A stretch of DNA of 64,000 nt from Hyphomicrobium denitrificans 1NES1 (GTDB taxonomy: Bacteria > Pseudomonadota > Alphaproteobacteria > Rhizobiales > Hyphomicrobiaceae). Made by a program: the position numbers and the translations under genes. The notes beneath the pieces were generated by a model, which saw only the letters and a program-made list of their open reading frames with translations, did no database searches and was not told the DNA's origin. The stretch is from the NCBI RefSeq assembly GCF_000230975.2, contig NC_021172.1:124001-188000 (forward strand), read 5' to 3'. Of this stretch, positions 17,759 through 25,230 are shown piece by piece (position 1 is the first letter of the stretch; the number at the start of each line of letters is the position of its first letter).

Positions 17759-18232
17759 TTATTTTTTCTTTCGGCCAAAAAAACCAATGAGCTCGCTAAA
17801 TTCAATTTCGTAGGGGCTGGCGAGCCGCTTGATCTCTTCGCAAGTCGCACCTGGACCCGCACCCTCGATGACGCTGCGAAGCGCGCTGAGACGAAAATGA
17901 TAGGCGTGAGGCCTGTTGCCGCGAGGGGGACAAGGCCCACCATAGCCGGGCTTTCCGAAATCATTTATTGCTTGTTGAACGCCTGGCTCCGATGTCTCCG
18001 CGCTATATCCCTCTTGGAGGCTTTTCCAGTGCGGAGGGATATTGTACGCGGCCCAGTGTTGAAAAGTCCTCCGGGGCGCATCTGGATCGTCGCAGGTTAG
18101 AAGAAGCGACTTCGTGGATGCGGGGACGCCTGACCAATCGAGAGGTGGAGAATAGTTGGCCCCATCACATGTATACTTGCAAGGGATCTCTCCGCCTTCT
18201 TCAAATGCAGGACTTCTAAGAACCAATGCCAT
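17759..18232 (-). CDS. YbhB/YbcL family Raf-kinase-inhibitor-like protein (PEBP fold)
   Basis: A 157-residue phosphatidylethanolamine-binding-protein-fold protein. It has the expected order: SPAFEEGGEIPCKYTCDG, then SPPLDWSGVP, the anion-site strip DDPDAPRRTFQHW, and GYGGPCPPRGNRPHAYHFRL. The bacterial members bind small anionic ligands and their role is unclear. They are common in stress regulons. The start MALVLRSPAF at 18232 is taken because homologues begin with this strand. A start 21 bases upstream is possible. A perfect FNR/FixK-type box is centred about 64 bp upstream. Confidence 0.88.
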   Translation of the reverse strand: MALVLRSPAFEEGGEIPCKYTCDGANYSPPLDWSGVPASTKSLLLTCDDPDAPRRTFQHWAAYNIPPHWKSLQEGYSAETSEPGVQQAINDFGKPGYGGPCPPRGNRPHAYHFRLSALRSVIEGAGPGATCEEIKRLASPYEIEFSELIGFFGRKKK

Positions 18233-18289
18233 AATGGCGCTCCAATGAAACACACGCCCTCATAAACTTCTGCGCTGCTGTTAGGATCC

Positions 18290-18303
18290 TTGATCGCGAT
18301 CAA
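18290..18303 (-). promoter_or_regulatory. FNR/FixK-type box upstream of the YbhB-like gene
   Basis: TTGATCGCGATCAA is a perfect match to the FNR/FixK consensus TTGAT-N4-ATCAA. Its centre is 64 bases before the ATG at 18232. If bound at the usual -41.5 position, transcription would start about 23 bases before the ATG. This fits oxygen- or NO-dependent activation by a Crp/Fnr-family regulator. The same spacing occurs before the hsp20 gene at 24653. Confidence 0.65.
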
Positions 18304-18396
18304 CAGAGTTATTGGGAGACAGACTGGCCGTTGCCACAAGTGCAAATTGGCGAGCATGCCGAATTACAAGAATTTTTACCCGGAACAGGAGCAAGC

Positions 18397-18683
18397 CTAC
18401 AATTCGGGAGAAGCAGCAGATTCGGTCTTTGGTTCGGGCAGTTCCGTCATTATTGCTTCGGTCAGGAGGAGAGTTCCTGCTACCGAGACAGCATTTTCGA
18501 GCGCAACTCTCACAACCTTTGTCGGGTCGATAATTTCAGCTTGAACAAGATCGACATATGTATTCCGAGAAGCGTCGAAACCAATGTTGTCCCTGCTTTC
18601 CAACATGCGAGCGATTACAACGCCGCCATCGACGGCAGAATTTTCCGCGATCTGGCGAGCCAGTGCCGTAAGAGCACGCTGCA
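18397..18683 (-). pseudogene. groEL: groEL C-terminal fragment
   Basis: The minus strand reads RQIAENSAVDGGVVIARMLES, then DNIGFDASRNTYVDLVQAEI, IDPTKVVRVALENAVSVAGT and LLLTEAIMTELPEP before the stop. This is the C-terminal equatorial segment of GroEL (chaperonin 60), whose intact length is near 545 residues. Only about the last 95 are left. The coding match stops near 18683, right where the IS1595-type element begins, so insertion or deletion by that element removed the rest. No groES is present. The fragment lacks a promoter and start and should not make a working protein. Confidence 0.85.
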
Positions 18684-18689
18684 GTGGCG

Positions 18690-19613
18690 ATATTATACTT
18701 TACGTACCACGGCCAATTCCCTATATTGATTTGCATAGGAGATTTGTCATGGCCGACGTTCTTTCGCACAAGCGCTTCCACGAAGAAGAAGAAGCCTACA
18801 AATGGGTCGAAGCTCACTTGTGGCCTGAGGGTCCAGTTTGCCCGAAGTGCGGTGCCAAGCATGACCGCGTGACGAAGCTCCAAGGCAAGAGCACGCGCAT
18901 CGGCGTTCACAAGTGCAAGGACTGCCGCAAGCCGTTCACGGTCAAAGTGGGAACGATCTTCGAAGACAGCCACATCCCGCTCCGCATGTGGTTGCAAGCC
19001 ATCGCGCTGCTTGCCGCCAGCAAGAAAGGCATCTCGTCAAACCAACTTCACAGAATGCTTGGCGTCACGCTGAAATCGGCGTGGTTTATGTCGCATCGTA
19101 TTCGCGAAGCCATGCGTTCAGGCGGTCTGACGCCTCCAATGGGCAGCTCGGGTTCGAGCACCGTCGAAGTTGACGAAACCTATTTCAGCCAGAAGCGCGA
19201 CGTGAAGAAGCCGAAAGGTGGCTATCGGCACAAGCACGCGGTTCTGTCGCTCGTTGAGCGCGCCGGCGAAGTCCGTTCGTTCCACATCGACAACTCAACC
19301 GCGAAGGAAATCACTCCGATCGTCAACGCCAACGTCGCGAAAGAAGCGAAGATTATGACCGACGACGGCCGTCACTACATCAAGCAGTTTGGCGAGTTCG
19401 CCAGCCACAACACCGTGCGCCACTCGTTAGGCGAGTACGTCGTCGGTTGCGTTAGGCGTAGACGACCAGCAGCGTGCCACCAAGGCGCTGTGCGGCGCAA
19501 AGGGCAAGCGGTTAATGTATCAAACAACTCGTAGGGCCTGATCCCGAGCAGGAAGAGCGGCTTCTCAAGAGGGCTATTCGGCGCGCAAAACGCATTTGAC
19601 TCTTGGTGCTTGT
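18690..19613 (+). mobile_element. Defective IS1595-family element
   Basis: The segment holds a broken IS1595 (ISXO2-like) transposase gene between the groEL stump and the 79-bp palindrome. Exact ends are not fixed, because I could not identify convincing terminal inverted repeats by eye. The left boundary is taken where the groEL match stops and the right boundary before the palindrome. Confidence 0.55.
18749..19599 (+). pseudogene. IS1595-family transposase, internal deletion and frameshift
   Basis: From the ATG at 18749 the protein follows an ISXO2-like transposase: zinc ribbon CPKCGAKH...CKDCRKPF, then TVKVGTIFEDSHIPLRMW, the DDE-domain start VEVDETYF, and later MTDDGRHYI and NTVRHSLGEYVV. 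Near 19443 the frame jumps. The true C-terminal strip ALGVDDQQRATKAL...GKRLMYQTTRR then appears in another frame, and a further one-base shift leads to PDPEQEERLLKRAIRRAKRI with a stop at 19597-19599. About 45 residues between GEYVV and ALGVDD are missing, including the part that holds the last catalytic residue. The element should not move by itself. Confidence 0.8.
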
Positions 19614-19692
19614 CCTGTTACCCAACAATTATTACTTTGTGTTGGGTATCCATGTGATACCCAACAATAATTGTTTATCGTTGGGTAACAGG
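19614..19692. repeat. 79-bp compound palindrome with four GTTGGGTA cores
   Basis: Outer arms CCTGTTACCCAAC (19614-19626) and GTTGGGTAACAGG (19680-19692) are a perfect 13-bp inverted repeat. Inside, GTTGGGTATC (19641-19650) and GATACCCAAC (19656-19665) form a second 10-bp inverted repeat around a five-base loop. AACAATTATT and AATAATTGTT (19624-19633 and 19667-19676) form a third, offset pair. So TACCCAAC/GTTGGGTA occurs four times in alternating orientation. It ends 24 bases before the nucleotidyltransferase start, the place expected of an operator or a leader hairpin. Confidence 0.85.
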
Positions 19693-19716
19693 TTGAAGCC
19701 TATACCATTAAACCTC

Positions 19717-20712
19717 ATGACTCTTTATTCGGACCTTGCCCAGAATGTCCGTCCGAATAACTACGAGCACGGCTCTGTCATAACTCGGAAAAAGAAGGGC
19801 CGCTACTATCTCTTCGTCGTCACGAAGGATGGATCACGTCGCGTAGAAAAATACATCGGAGCGGCGGACAACCCCGATGCCCAGGAGAGAGCGGAACAAC
19901 TGAAGGCTGGCGCTGAACAAGCCAAGGCGCTGCGAACAACGGTTTCGGCACTAAAGCAGGCTAGGATACCGTCACCGAGTTTGAAGCTTGGAAAAATCCT
20001 TGAAGTAATTGCCAACGAGGGGTTGTTCGAGCAGGGCATTGTATTGATAGGCACTGCAGCCTTTCAAACCTATGCAGCTCTGCTCGGATACCACTTACGC
20101 AATGCTTATCTTGCTACACAAGATGCAGATTTGCTCGTCGCGTCCTTTGTAGGCACAGAGGATAGGATAGACATGGAGACGATCCTTCAACGCGCCGATC
20201 CGACATTCAAAGCGAAGATGCACAACGATGATCAACTGCCAAAGGTATTCAAGTCAAAAGACAACTTTTCCGTCGACATCCTGACTAAATTCGGAAGAGG
20301 ACGTAAGTCACCTATCGTTATAGACGAACTTGGTTGCTCGGCGGAAGCGCTCCCGTTTATGGAGTATCTTGCCGAGGAGAGCGTCGAAGCCGTTGCACTT
20401 TATGGCACCGGCGTGTTGGTTCGCGTTCCACCGCCAGTGCGCTACGCAATTCACAAACTCCTAATCGCTCAAGAGCGCCGCGGGTTATTCCAGACAAAGA
20501 AAGCCAAGGATTTGGCCCAAGCTCGTGACATTCTCGACATCTTGCTAGAGACAGACCCAGATGCCCTTGAAGACGCCTTAGAGGAAGCCAGATCGCGCGG
20601 TCCCAAGTGGAAGAAAAATATCAATGCTTCACTTAAGGAAATGGGGCGAGAGACGCGCCAAGGACGTTTGCCTATAGAGGTAAGGACCAATGCCAAAAAA
20701 GAAAGAGCCTGA
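19717..20712 (+). CDS. Nucleotidyltransferase-fold protein (GSU2403-like)
   Basis: A 331-residue protein of the GSU2403/NTP_transf_8-like group. The N-terminal 90 residues are basic and coiled (RKKKGRYYLFVVTKDGSRRVEKYIG, then a Glu/Ala helix). The nucleotidyltransferase core starts near LIGTAAFQTYAALLG, has the acidic pair TQDADLLVA and a later DILTKFGRG strip, then LYGTGVLVRVPPPVRYAIHK. That pattern (G-S/T, DxD, third Asp) is the minimal nucleotidyltransferase site. The ATG at 19717 is preferred to a TTG upstream that would read through the palindrome. The 3' end overlaps a 51-residue gene by 23 bases. Function unknown; some relatives occur in toxin-antitoxin or defence settings. Confidence 0.7.
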   Translation: MTLYSDLAQNVRPNNYEHGSVITRKKKGRYYLFVVTKDGSRRVEKYIGAADNPDAQERAEQLKAGAEQAKALRTTVSALKQARIPSPSLKLGKILEVIANEGLFEQGIVLIGTAAFQTYAALLGYHLRNAYLATQDADLLVASFVGTEDRIDMETILQRADPTFKAKMHNDDQLPKVFKSKDNFSVDILTKFGRGRKSPIVIDELGCSAEALPFMEYLAEESVEAVALYGTGVLVRVPPPVRYAIHKLLIAQERRGLFQTKKAKDLAQARDILDILLETDPDALEDALEEARSRGPKWKKNINASLKEMGRETRQGRLPIEVRTNAKKERA

Positions 20713-20845
20713 ACTAACGCCAGCCGAACAATCAAAGCGCTTCAAGGAAGCGGCTAAGAAGGCTGGCGTTACCAAAGACGAAAAAGAGTTCGAGAGCGTT
20801 TTTAAGAAGGTTGTAAAAGGAGACGGAAACAAGCGACAGAGCTAG
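20690..20845 (+). CDS. 51-residue lysine-rich partner protein
   Basis: A very small gene that starts within the 3' end of the nucleotidyltransferase gene (23-base overlap) after an AGAGGTAAGG site. The product begins MPKKKEPELTPAEQSKRFKE and continues through AAKKAGVTKDEKEFESVFKK to a stop at 20843-20845. It is rich in Lys and Glu, predicted helical, with no signal peptide or membrane segment. It is coding-like, and the overlap implies translational coupling. It could be an antitoxin-like or regulatory partner. I know no named family. Confidence 0.65.
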   Translation: MPKKKEPELTPAEQSKRFKEAAKKAGVTKDEKEFESVFKKVVKGDGNKRQS

Positions 20846-21174
20846 CTTGATTTCTTCTGCTTGTCTAAATGTGGAAGTGTCCCCCGTCAGGACCTACCGG
20901 ACATGTGTGGACGACGCCCTTGTTGCAAGAGGAATCTGGCGTTCGGCTTGCGGTCAGGTGCAAGTCATGTGTCCGGCCTGTTGGCGCGGCGCGTATGACC
21001 GCTGGCCCTGATGGTATCCGCAGACCAGGTCCCAATCAGATTGACGGGCTCGATGCCCGTGTCCGGTATCGGGTTCTCCCGACCTACAGTTCGACCGCCT
21101 CGCATCACGCTATTATCACCCTCGCAATTTGCTGCTTCGACTCGACGATCCTGATGCGCCCATTTCCGAACCCT
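20846..21174. ncRNA. Non-coding flank downstream of the IS110-type transposase (candidate bridge-RNA region)
   Basis: About 330 bp lie between the small lysine-rich gene and the transposase stop (21175). Only weak reading frames are present. In IS1111-subgroup members of the IS110 family the guide ('bridge') RNA is made from the non-coding end downstream of the transposase, which here is this segment. I did not fold it or find a donor/target loop. The assignment rests on position and family knowledge alone. Confidence 0.3.
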
Positions 21175-22206
21175 TCAGGCGGGCGCTAATAGCGCTGGCG
21201 CCCTATAAGTTCCGCCCTTGACCAGGATAGCCCAGGCGATACGTGCCACCTTGTTGGCGAGTGCCACAGCGACTACCTTCGCCGGCTTCTTGGCCAGCAG
21301 CTTCGTCACCCAGGCATGCTTTTCCGGATGTGTCCGAGCTTGCCGGATGACGGCCATGGCGCCCACAATTAGCAATCGGCGCAGATAGCGATCCCCCTGC
21401 TTCGATATTCCTCCGAGGCGTTGCTTGCCGCCGGTCGAATGTTGGCGCGGCACGAGCCCGATCCAAGCGGCGAGGTCTCGCCCCGATTTAAAGGCGTGCG
21501 GATCGGTGACGGTTGCTGTAATCGCGGTTGCACTTATCACGCCAATGCCAGGCACACTTTCGAGCCGCTGGCTCTCGTAGCTGGCGCGGTGTTGGGTATG
21601 AATGCTTCGTTCCAGCCTACCTATCTGCTCGCCGAGAGCTATGAGTTGCACGACGAGCGGCTGCAGGGCCAGCCGCATCGCCTCTGGTAGCTGCTGCCGG
21701 TTTGCACCGTCAATTACGATCGCGACCAGGGATTTGACCCCGTCGACACCGGTCGCCGCAACCAATCCGATCTCGGCCAAGTGTGCCCGCAACGCATTGA
21801 TGAGCTGAGTGCGCTGGCGGATGAGCAAGTCACGCGCTCGGTGCAGCATCAGCGCAGACTGCTGCTCGACGGTCTTAATCGGAACGAACCGCATGTTCGG
21901 GCGCGTTACCGCTTCGCAGATCGCCGCAGCATCGGCAGCGTCGTTCTTGGAACGCTTCACGTAGGCCTTTACATAGCTAGCCGGCATCAGCCGAACCGCA
22001 TGGCCGAGTTTCGTCAGCTCACGCGCCCAATGATGAGCCGTCGCGCACGCCTCCATGCCGATCAGGCACGGCGGCAGCTTGCGGAAGAAATCGATCAGCT
22101 GACCCCGACGCAGCTGCCGAGAGATCGATACCTTGCCGGTGGCGTCGACCCCATGAACCTGGAACGCGCTCTTGGCGAGATCAATACCAATCGTGGAAGC
22201 TTGCAT
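21175..22206 (-). CDS. IS110-family transposase (IS1111-like), apparently intact
   Basis: A 343-residue DEDD transposase/recombinase. The N-terminal RuvC-like domain starts MQASTIGIDLAKSAFQVHG, has GMEACATAHHWARELTKLGH and KNDAADAAAICEAV. The C-terminal Tnp_20-type domain has LESVPGIGVISATAITATV, FKSGRDLAAWIGLVPRQHST, GGISKQGDRYLRRLLIVGA, and the IS1111-like ending VALANKVARIAWAIL. Length and all motifs are as expected, so it may be active. The start at 22206 (MQAST) is preferred to one 18 bases upstream. The element sits directly beside a 5'-truncated hsp20 pseudogene. These elements use a short guide RNA from their flank. Confidence 0.9.
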   Translation of the reverse strand: MQASTIGIDLAKSAFQVHGVDATGKVSISRQLRRGQLIDFFRKLPPCLIGMEACATAHHWARELTKLGHAVRLMPASYVKAYVKRSKNDAADAAAICEAVTRPNMRFVPIKTVEQQSALMLHRARDLLIRQRTQLINALRAHLAEIGLVAATGVDGVKSLVAIVIDGANRQQLPEAMRLALQPLVVQLIALGEQIGRLERSIHTQHRASYESQRLESVPGIGVISATAITATVTDPHAFKSGRDLAAWIGLVPRQHSTGGKQRLGGISKQGDRYLRRLLIVGAMAVIRQARTHPEKHAWVTKLLAKKPAKVVAVALANKVARIAWAILVKGGTYRAPALLAPA

Positions 22207-22319
22207 GTGGTTGACTCCCTTCATGTGATTCGCTTTTCAACGATCACCCTTTGGCACACCAGATGCCGGGAGCGGGCGTCGTCCACCTCATCAGATTGAT
22301 CTGATTGCTTAAGAGCGTA

Positions 22320-22585
22320 CGCGACATCAACGTCGCTGTTCAGGACGCAAATCTCGTCGTGACCGGCGAAAAGAAATTCGAGGTAGAAAAACGGGGAAAA
22401 ACTATTTCTTTTCGGAGCGCGAATATGGCGTCTTTCAACGCGTATTCCGCATTCCCCCGGATGCGCGGCCGGAAGCCGTGGAGGCCGATTTCCGCAATGG
22501 CGTGCTCTCGATCCGCATCCCCAAAGCGAGGACCGACGCAGGTCCTCTGCGTAATATCGAGATCAGATCTAACGAGAATTCATGA
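22320..22585 (+). pseudogene. Hsp20 fragment, N-truncated and frameshifted
   Basis: The frame at 22320 reads DINVAVQDANLVVTGEKKFE and VEKRGK. After a shift near 22400 the second frame reads FFSEREYGVFQRVFRIPPDA, then EADFRNGVLSIRIPKARTDA and stops at 22583-22585. Together this is the alpha-crystallin domain of a small heat-shock protein. The N-terminal arm and first strand are missing, exactly where the IS110-type element ends, so the element probably removed or split it. A full hsp20 gene lies 2 kb downstream, but the two are not close copies, so it is not a recent duplication. Confidence 0.82.
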
Positions 22586-23034
22586 TTTGTCAGGAGGACG
22601 CCGTGCAAGTGGCTCCCGAAATCTCGTTCGAGCGCATCAAAGCAGCGGATTAGGAAGAGGCAAAAAAGTATCGAGAGCGGCAGCGGCGATCAAAGCCGCA
22701 CCCGTGGTCGTACCGAGTGGCTAATATTACTCTCGCGAGGGGTTGCCACCCATGTCACGGCCAATTCGACGCGCCGTGCCAACAGATCGACATCAAATAC
22801 GTTCCGGCGATCGGATGCTTCAGTCTCGATCGAGAGATCGATCAGGTGCGTCGCATATCTATTTTCGTTCAAGGTATCGGCAACATATCGATTTCCTAGG
22901 ACTAAGTCTGCTCGAGCCGTTGAGCAAAAATGACAAGTTCATGCGCACCCTTGGGGACGATGAGCATTTCTGAAAGAGCTGGCACTCCACTCATCACGTC
23001 GTCCCGCTCTTCCGTCGATCGCCATCATTACGCT
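22586..23034. other. About 450 bp of degraded-looking sequence
   Basis: No complete gene is supported. A short frame near 22600 (EISFERIKAAD) ends at once. Several 60-codon frames on both strands have no recognisable product. This may be the decayed tail of the stress-gene block. Confidence 0.4.
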
Positions 23035-23454
23035 CTAAGAATGATGAGCAGATACTGCGGTAATGACCTCGCCCGACAGATTTCGTGCCACCGCATACGA
23101 GACATCGCCGAGGCTCAACATGCCAACCATCCTCTTCTTATCGTCGATAACAGGAAGGCGGCGTATTTTCTTCGCTTCCATTAAACGAATAGCGTCCTCG
23201 ATGTCTTCGTCAGCAGTGCAATAAACGATGCCCTTCGTCATCACTTTTTCGGCGGTCAGCTTGGAAGGATCGGCAGAATCGGTGAAGCCCCGGCACGTAA
23301 TGTCGCGATCAGTCACCATCCCGATAAGCCGATCGTCTTTGCCTACCGGAAGTGCGCCGATATCGAGGTCTTTCATCATTTTGGCTACCTGAGAGATCGG
23401 CGTCTCAGGACCGACCCATTTCGCGCCTTTGTGCATCGCGTCCTTGACTTTCAT
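23035..23454 (-). CDS. Tandem CBS-domain protein
   Basis: A 139-residue protein made of two CBS domains (about 1-62 and 68-130): MKVKDAMHKGAKWVGPETPI, DIGALPVGKDDRLIGMVTDRDI, VMTKGIVYCTADEDIEDAI and IRRLPVIDDKKRMVGMLS. The CBS pair forms a Bateman module that usually binds adenine nucleotides. Stand-alone pairs like this are common in stress and anaerobic regulons of alphaproteobacteria. The start MKVKDAM at 23454 is preferred to a longer frame running back into the BON gene. The gene follows the BON gene by 31 bases on the same strand and is probably co-transcribed. Confidence 0.88.
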   Translation of the reverse strand: MKVKDAMHKGAKWVGPETPISQVAKMMKDLDIGALPVGKDDRLIGMVTDRDITCRGFTDSADPSKLTAEKVMTKGIVYCTADEDIEDAIRLMEAKKIRRLPVIDDKKRMVGMLSLGDVSYAVARNLSGEVITAVSAHHS

Positions 23455-23485
23455 GGCTTCTCCATTCCGTTTCACATGTCCAATA

Positions 23486-24136
23486 CTACGAAGCGATCGT
23501 AAGACGATCGTCGACCCACTGGATCCCAGGGACGGACCATGCGGCATTCTCGACCATGTCGTGATCTTCCCAGCTATCGACGACTCCCTCGAGACTGACG
23601 CGGTTATTCGAAACGTCGACCCGAATGCTTTGCGCTTCGATCTGCGCATTCCGCGCGAGCGCCGCCTCGATTTTCTTCTTGATGTCCGAAGCCTGAATAT
23701 CCGATTCCACGGTTATCGAATTCGTCACGCCGACGACACCGAGCAGCTTCCTGACTTCATCTTCGGTTGCCTTTTTCTGATATTGCCATTCGAGCGTACC
23801 GCGCAAGTTGACCCAACCTTTTTGCACTATCACCCGGATCTGACCTTCAGGTATCATCGCGTGCCATTTCAACACGCTCAGAACCCTCTTTGCGATCTCC
23901 TCATCCGAAGTCTCGGCTTCTCCCGGATAGCGCACCTCGATTTCCTGTGCGATCGCACGAACACCCTTGACGCGGCGCGTCGCTTGAAAAGCAGCGACCT
24001 TTTCTGCATAACTACGGACATGGCCGGAAAGGGTTACAACGCCGCCATTGGCCGCGACGCCAATGCCCGTCGAGTCAATGCTCGGTTCGAATTCCAGCTC
24101 GTCGAGGACCAACTGGCGAAGCTGCATATCATTCAT
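23486..24136 (-). CDS. Triple BON-domain protein (OsmY-like)
   Basis: A 216-residue protein of three BON domains, at about 3-70, 75-145 and 148-214. Each repeats the pattern I-x-V-...-G-x-V-x-L-x-G-x-V, for example GVAANGGVVTLSGHVRSYAE, VIVQKGWVNLRGTLEWQYQK and VDVSNNRVSLEGVVDSWEDH. BON domains bind phospholipid surfaces and are found in osmotic and envelope stress proteins. There is no signal peptide, so unlike OsmY it should be cytoplasmic. It heads the BON-CBS pair. The region 24137-24300 upstream should hold the promoter, but I see no FixK box there. Confidence 0.85.
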   Translation of the reverse strand: MNDMQLRQLVLDELEFEPSIDSTGIGVAANGGVVTLSGHVRSYAEKVAAFQATRRVKGVRAIAQEIEVRYPGEAETSDEEIAKRVLSVLKWHAMIPEGQIRVIVQKGWVNLRGTLEWQYQKKATEDEVRKLLGVVGVTNSITVESDIQASDIKKKIEAALARNAQIEAQSIRVDVSNNRVSLEGVVDSWEDHDMVENAAWSVPGIQWVDDRLTIAS

Positions 24137-24578
24137 GACGCTGCCTTTTCATTTGCGTGAGACTTTGAAATAAATGCCAAGCTTTTTAGGAAGGACGGCT
24201 TCTCGAGTATTGTAAGCGGTGACGAGAAAGCAGTGCTCCAACTTCGCGAACTCAGTCGAATAATCCTGGGCTGCTTTTTGCTAGAAATTGGCGTGGATCG
24301 ACACCACATCCGCTGGAAACCCGTTGGTCACAAGCCGCCGAAAGACATTCTTTTGGAAGCGCCAGCCACGTCTGAAAAAACATTTCCAGTTTGAGATCAG
24401 CAGCGCAAATTCGGGGCGCGGGAGCCTTCGATTCAAAAATTTGGTCGAGCATCTGACAGACTCCAAACTTTGGTGGATAGTTGCGCCGCTCCCGCCGATT
24501 TCATTGATACAACTCAATTACATCGCATACGGAGAATATGACTGTTGTTCAGTGAGCCTTCGAATTCTCACGATTTTT

Positions 24579-24592
24579 TTGATGTCCATCAA
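24579..24592 (+). promoter_or_regulatory. FNR/FixK-type box upstream of hsp20
   Basis: TTGATGTCCATCAA matches the FNR/FixK consensus TTGAT-N4-ATCAA perfectly. Its centre is 67 bases before the hsp20 ATG. With the box at -41.5, the transcript would start about 26 bases before the ATG. The remainder of 24137-24652 holds no supported gene. Confidence 0.7.
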
Positions 24593-24652
24593 GGTGATCG
24601 GCGGCAGCAGGCATGAGGAATATTTGGAATTTATCAGAAAGGAGTTGGTGCA

Positions 24653-25183
24653 ATGACAGAACCCGCAGTCAGGCTTCCTGTAAAATCCGGAAAAGAGACG
24701 CCCGCACGCCGTGACTGGTGGCCGATGGATAATCTTCGCCGTCAGTTGGGCGATCTTATTGAGGATTTCGATCGCGGCTTCCTACGTTCTCCGTTCCGCG
24801 GTTCGCTTCTTGATGTCGAGCCGTTCCTGGAGCGTGAGCTTACATGGGCATCGGCACCGGCCGTTGACATCGTCGACAAAGACACAGCCTATGAAATAAC
24901 CGCTGAGCTTCCGGGCCTCGACGAGAACAACATCGACGTAAAAGTCGCCAATGGCATGCTGACGATCAAGGGTGAGAAGAAGGAAGAGAAAGAAGAGAAA
25001 AAAAAGGATTATTATCTCTCCGAACGCCGATATGGCGCGTTCGAGCGTCGCTTCAGCATTCCTGACGGCGTCGATACAAACAAGATCGACGCGAGCTTCA
25101 AGAAGGGCATCTTAACCATTATGTTGCCCAAGACGACAGAAGCCAAGGCCGCGGAAAAGAAGATCCCGGTGAAAGCCGCCTGA
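24653..25183 (+). CDS. Small heat-shock protein, Hsp20/alpha-crystallin family
   Basis: A 176-residue ATP-independent chaperone that holds unfolding proteins. The N-terminal arm has WWPMDNLRRQLGDLIEDFDR. The alpha-crystallin domain (about 65-160) has PAVDIVDKDTAYEITAELPG, ENNIDVKVANGMLTIKGEKK, YLSERRYGAFERRFSIPDGV and KKGILTIMLPKT, with the G-I-L/L-T-I signature. It ends in a lysine-rich tail. The ATG is preceded by AAAGGAG. It has a perfect FixK/FNR box upstream and a hairpin plus T-run downstream, so it is probably a single-gene transcript induced by low oxygen. Confidence 0.93.
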   Translation: MTEPAVRLPVKSGKETPARRDWWPMDNLRRQLGDLIEDFDRGFLRSPFRGSLLDVEPFLERELTWASAPAVDIVDKDTAYEITAELPGLDENNIDVKVANGMLTIKGEKKEEKEEKKKDYYLSERRYGAFERRFSIPDGVDTNKIDASFKKGILTIMLPKTTEAKAAEKKIPVKAA

Positions 25184-25204
25184 TGGCCGGCCGGATTTTG
25201 ACCG

Positions 25205-25230
25205 CCGCGCTAGTGCGGGATTTTGTTTTT
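25205..25230 (+). terminator. Probable intrinsic terminator after hsp20
   Basis: CCGCG and TGCGG (25205-25209 and 25214-25218) form a five-base stem with one G-T pair around CTAG, followed by GATTTTGTTTTT. It lies 22 bases after the hsp20 stop. The stem is short, so the call is moderate. Confidence 0.5.

Noticed and set aside
18536..18997. 154-codon minus-strand reading frame across groEL and the transposase
   Set aside because: It reads the groEL stump and the transposase in wrong frames. The real matches are in other frames.
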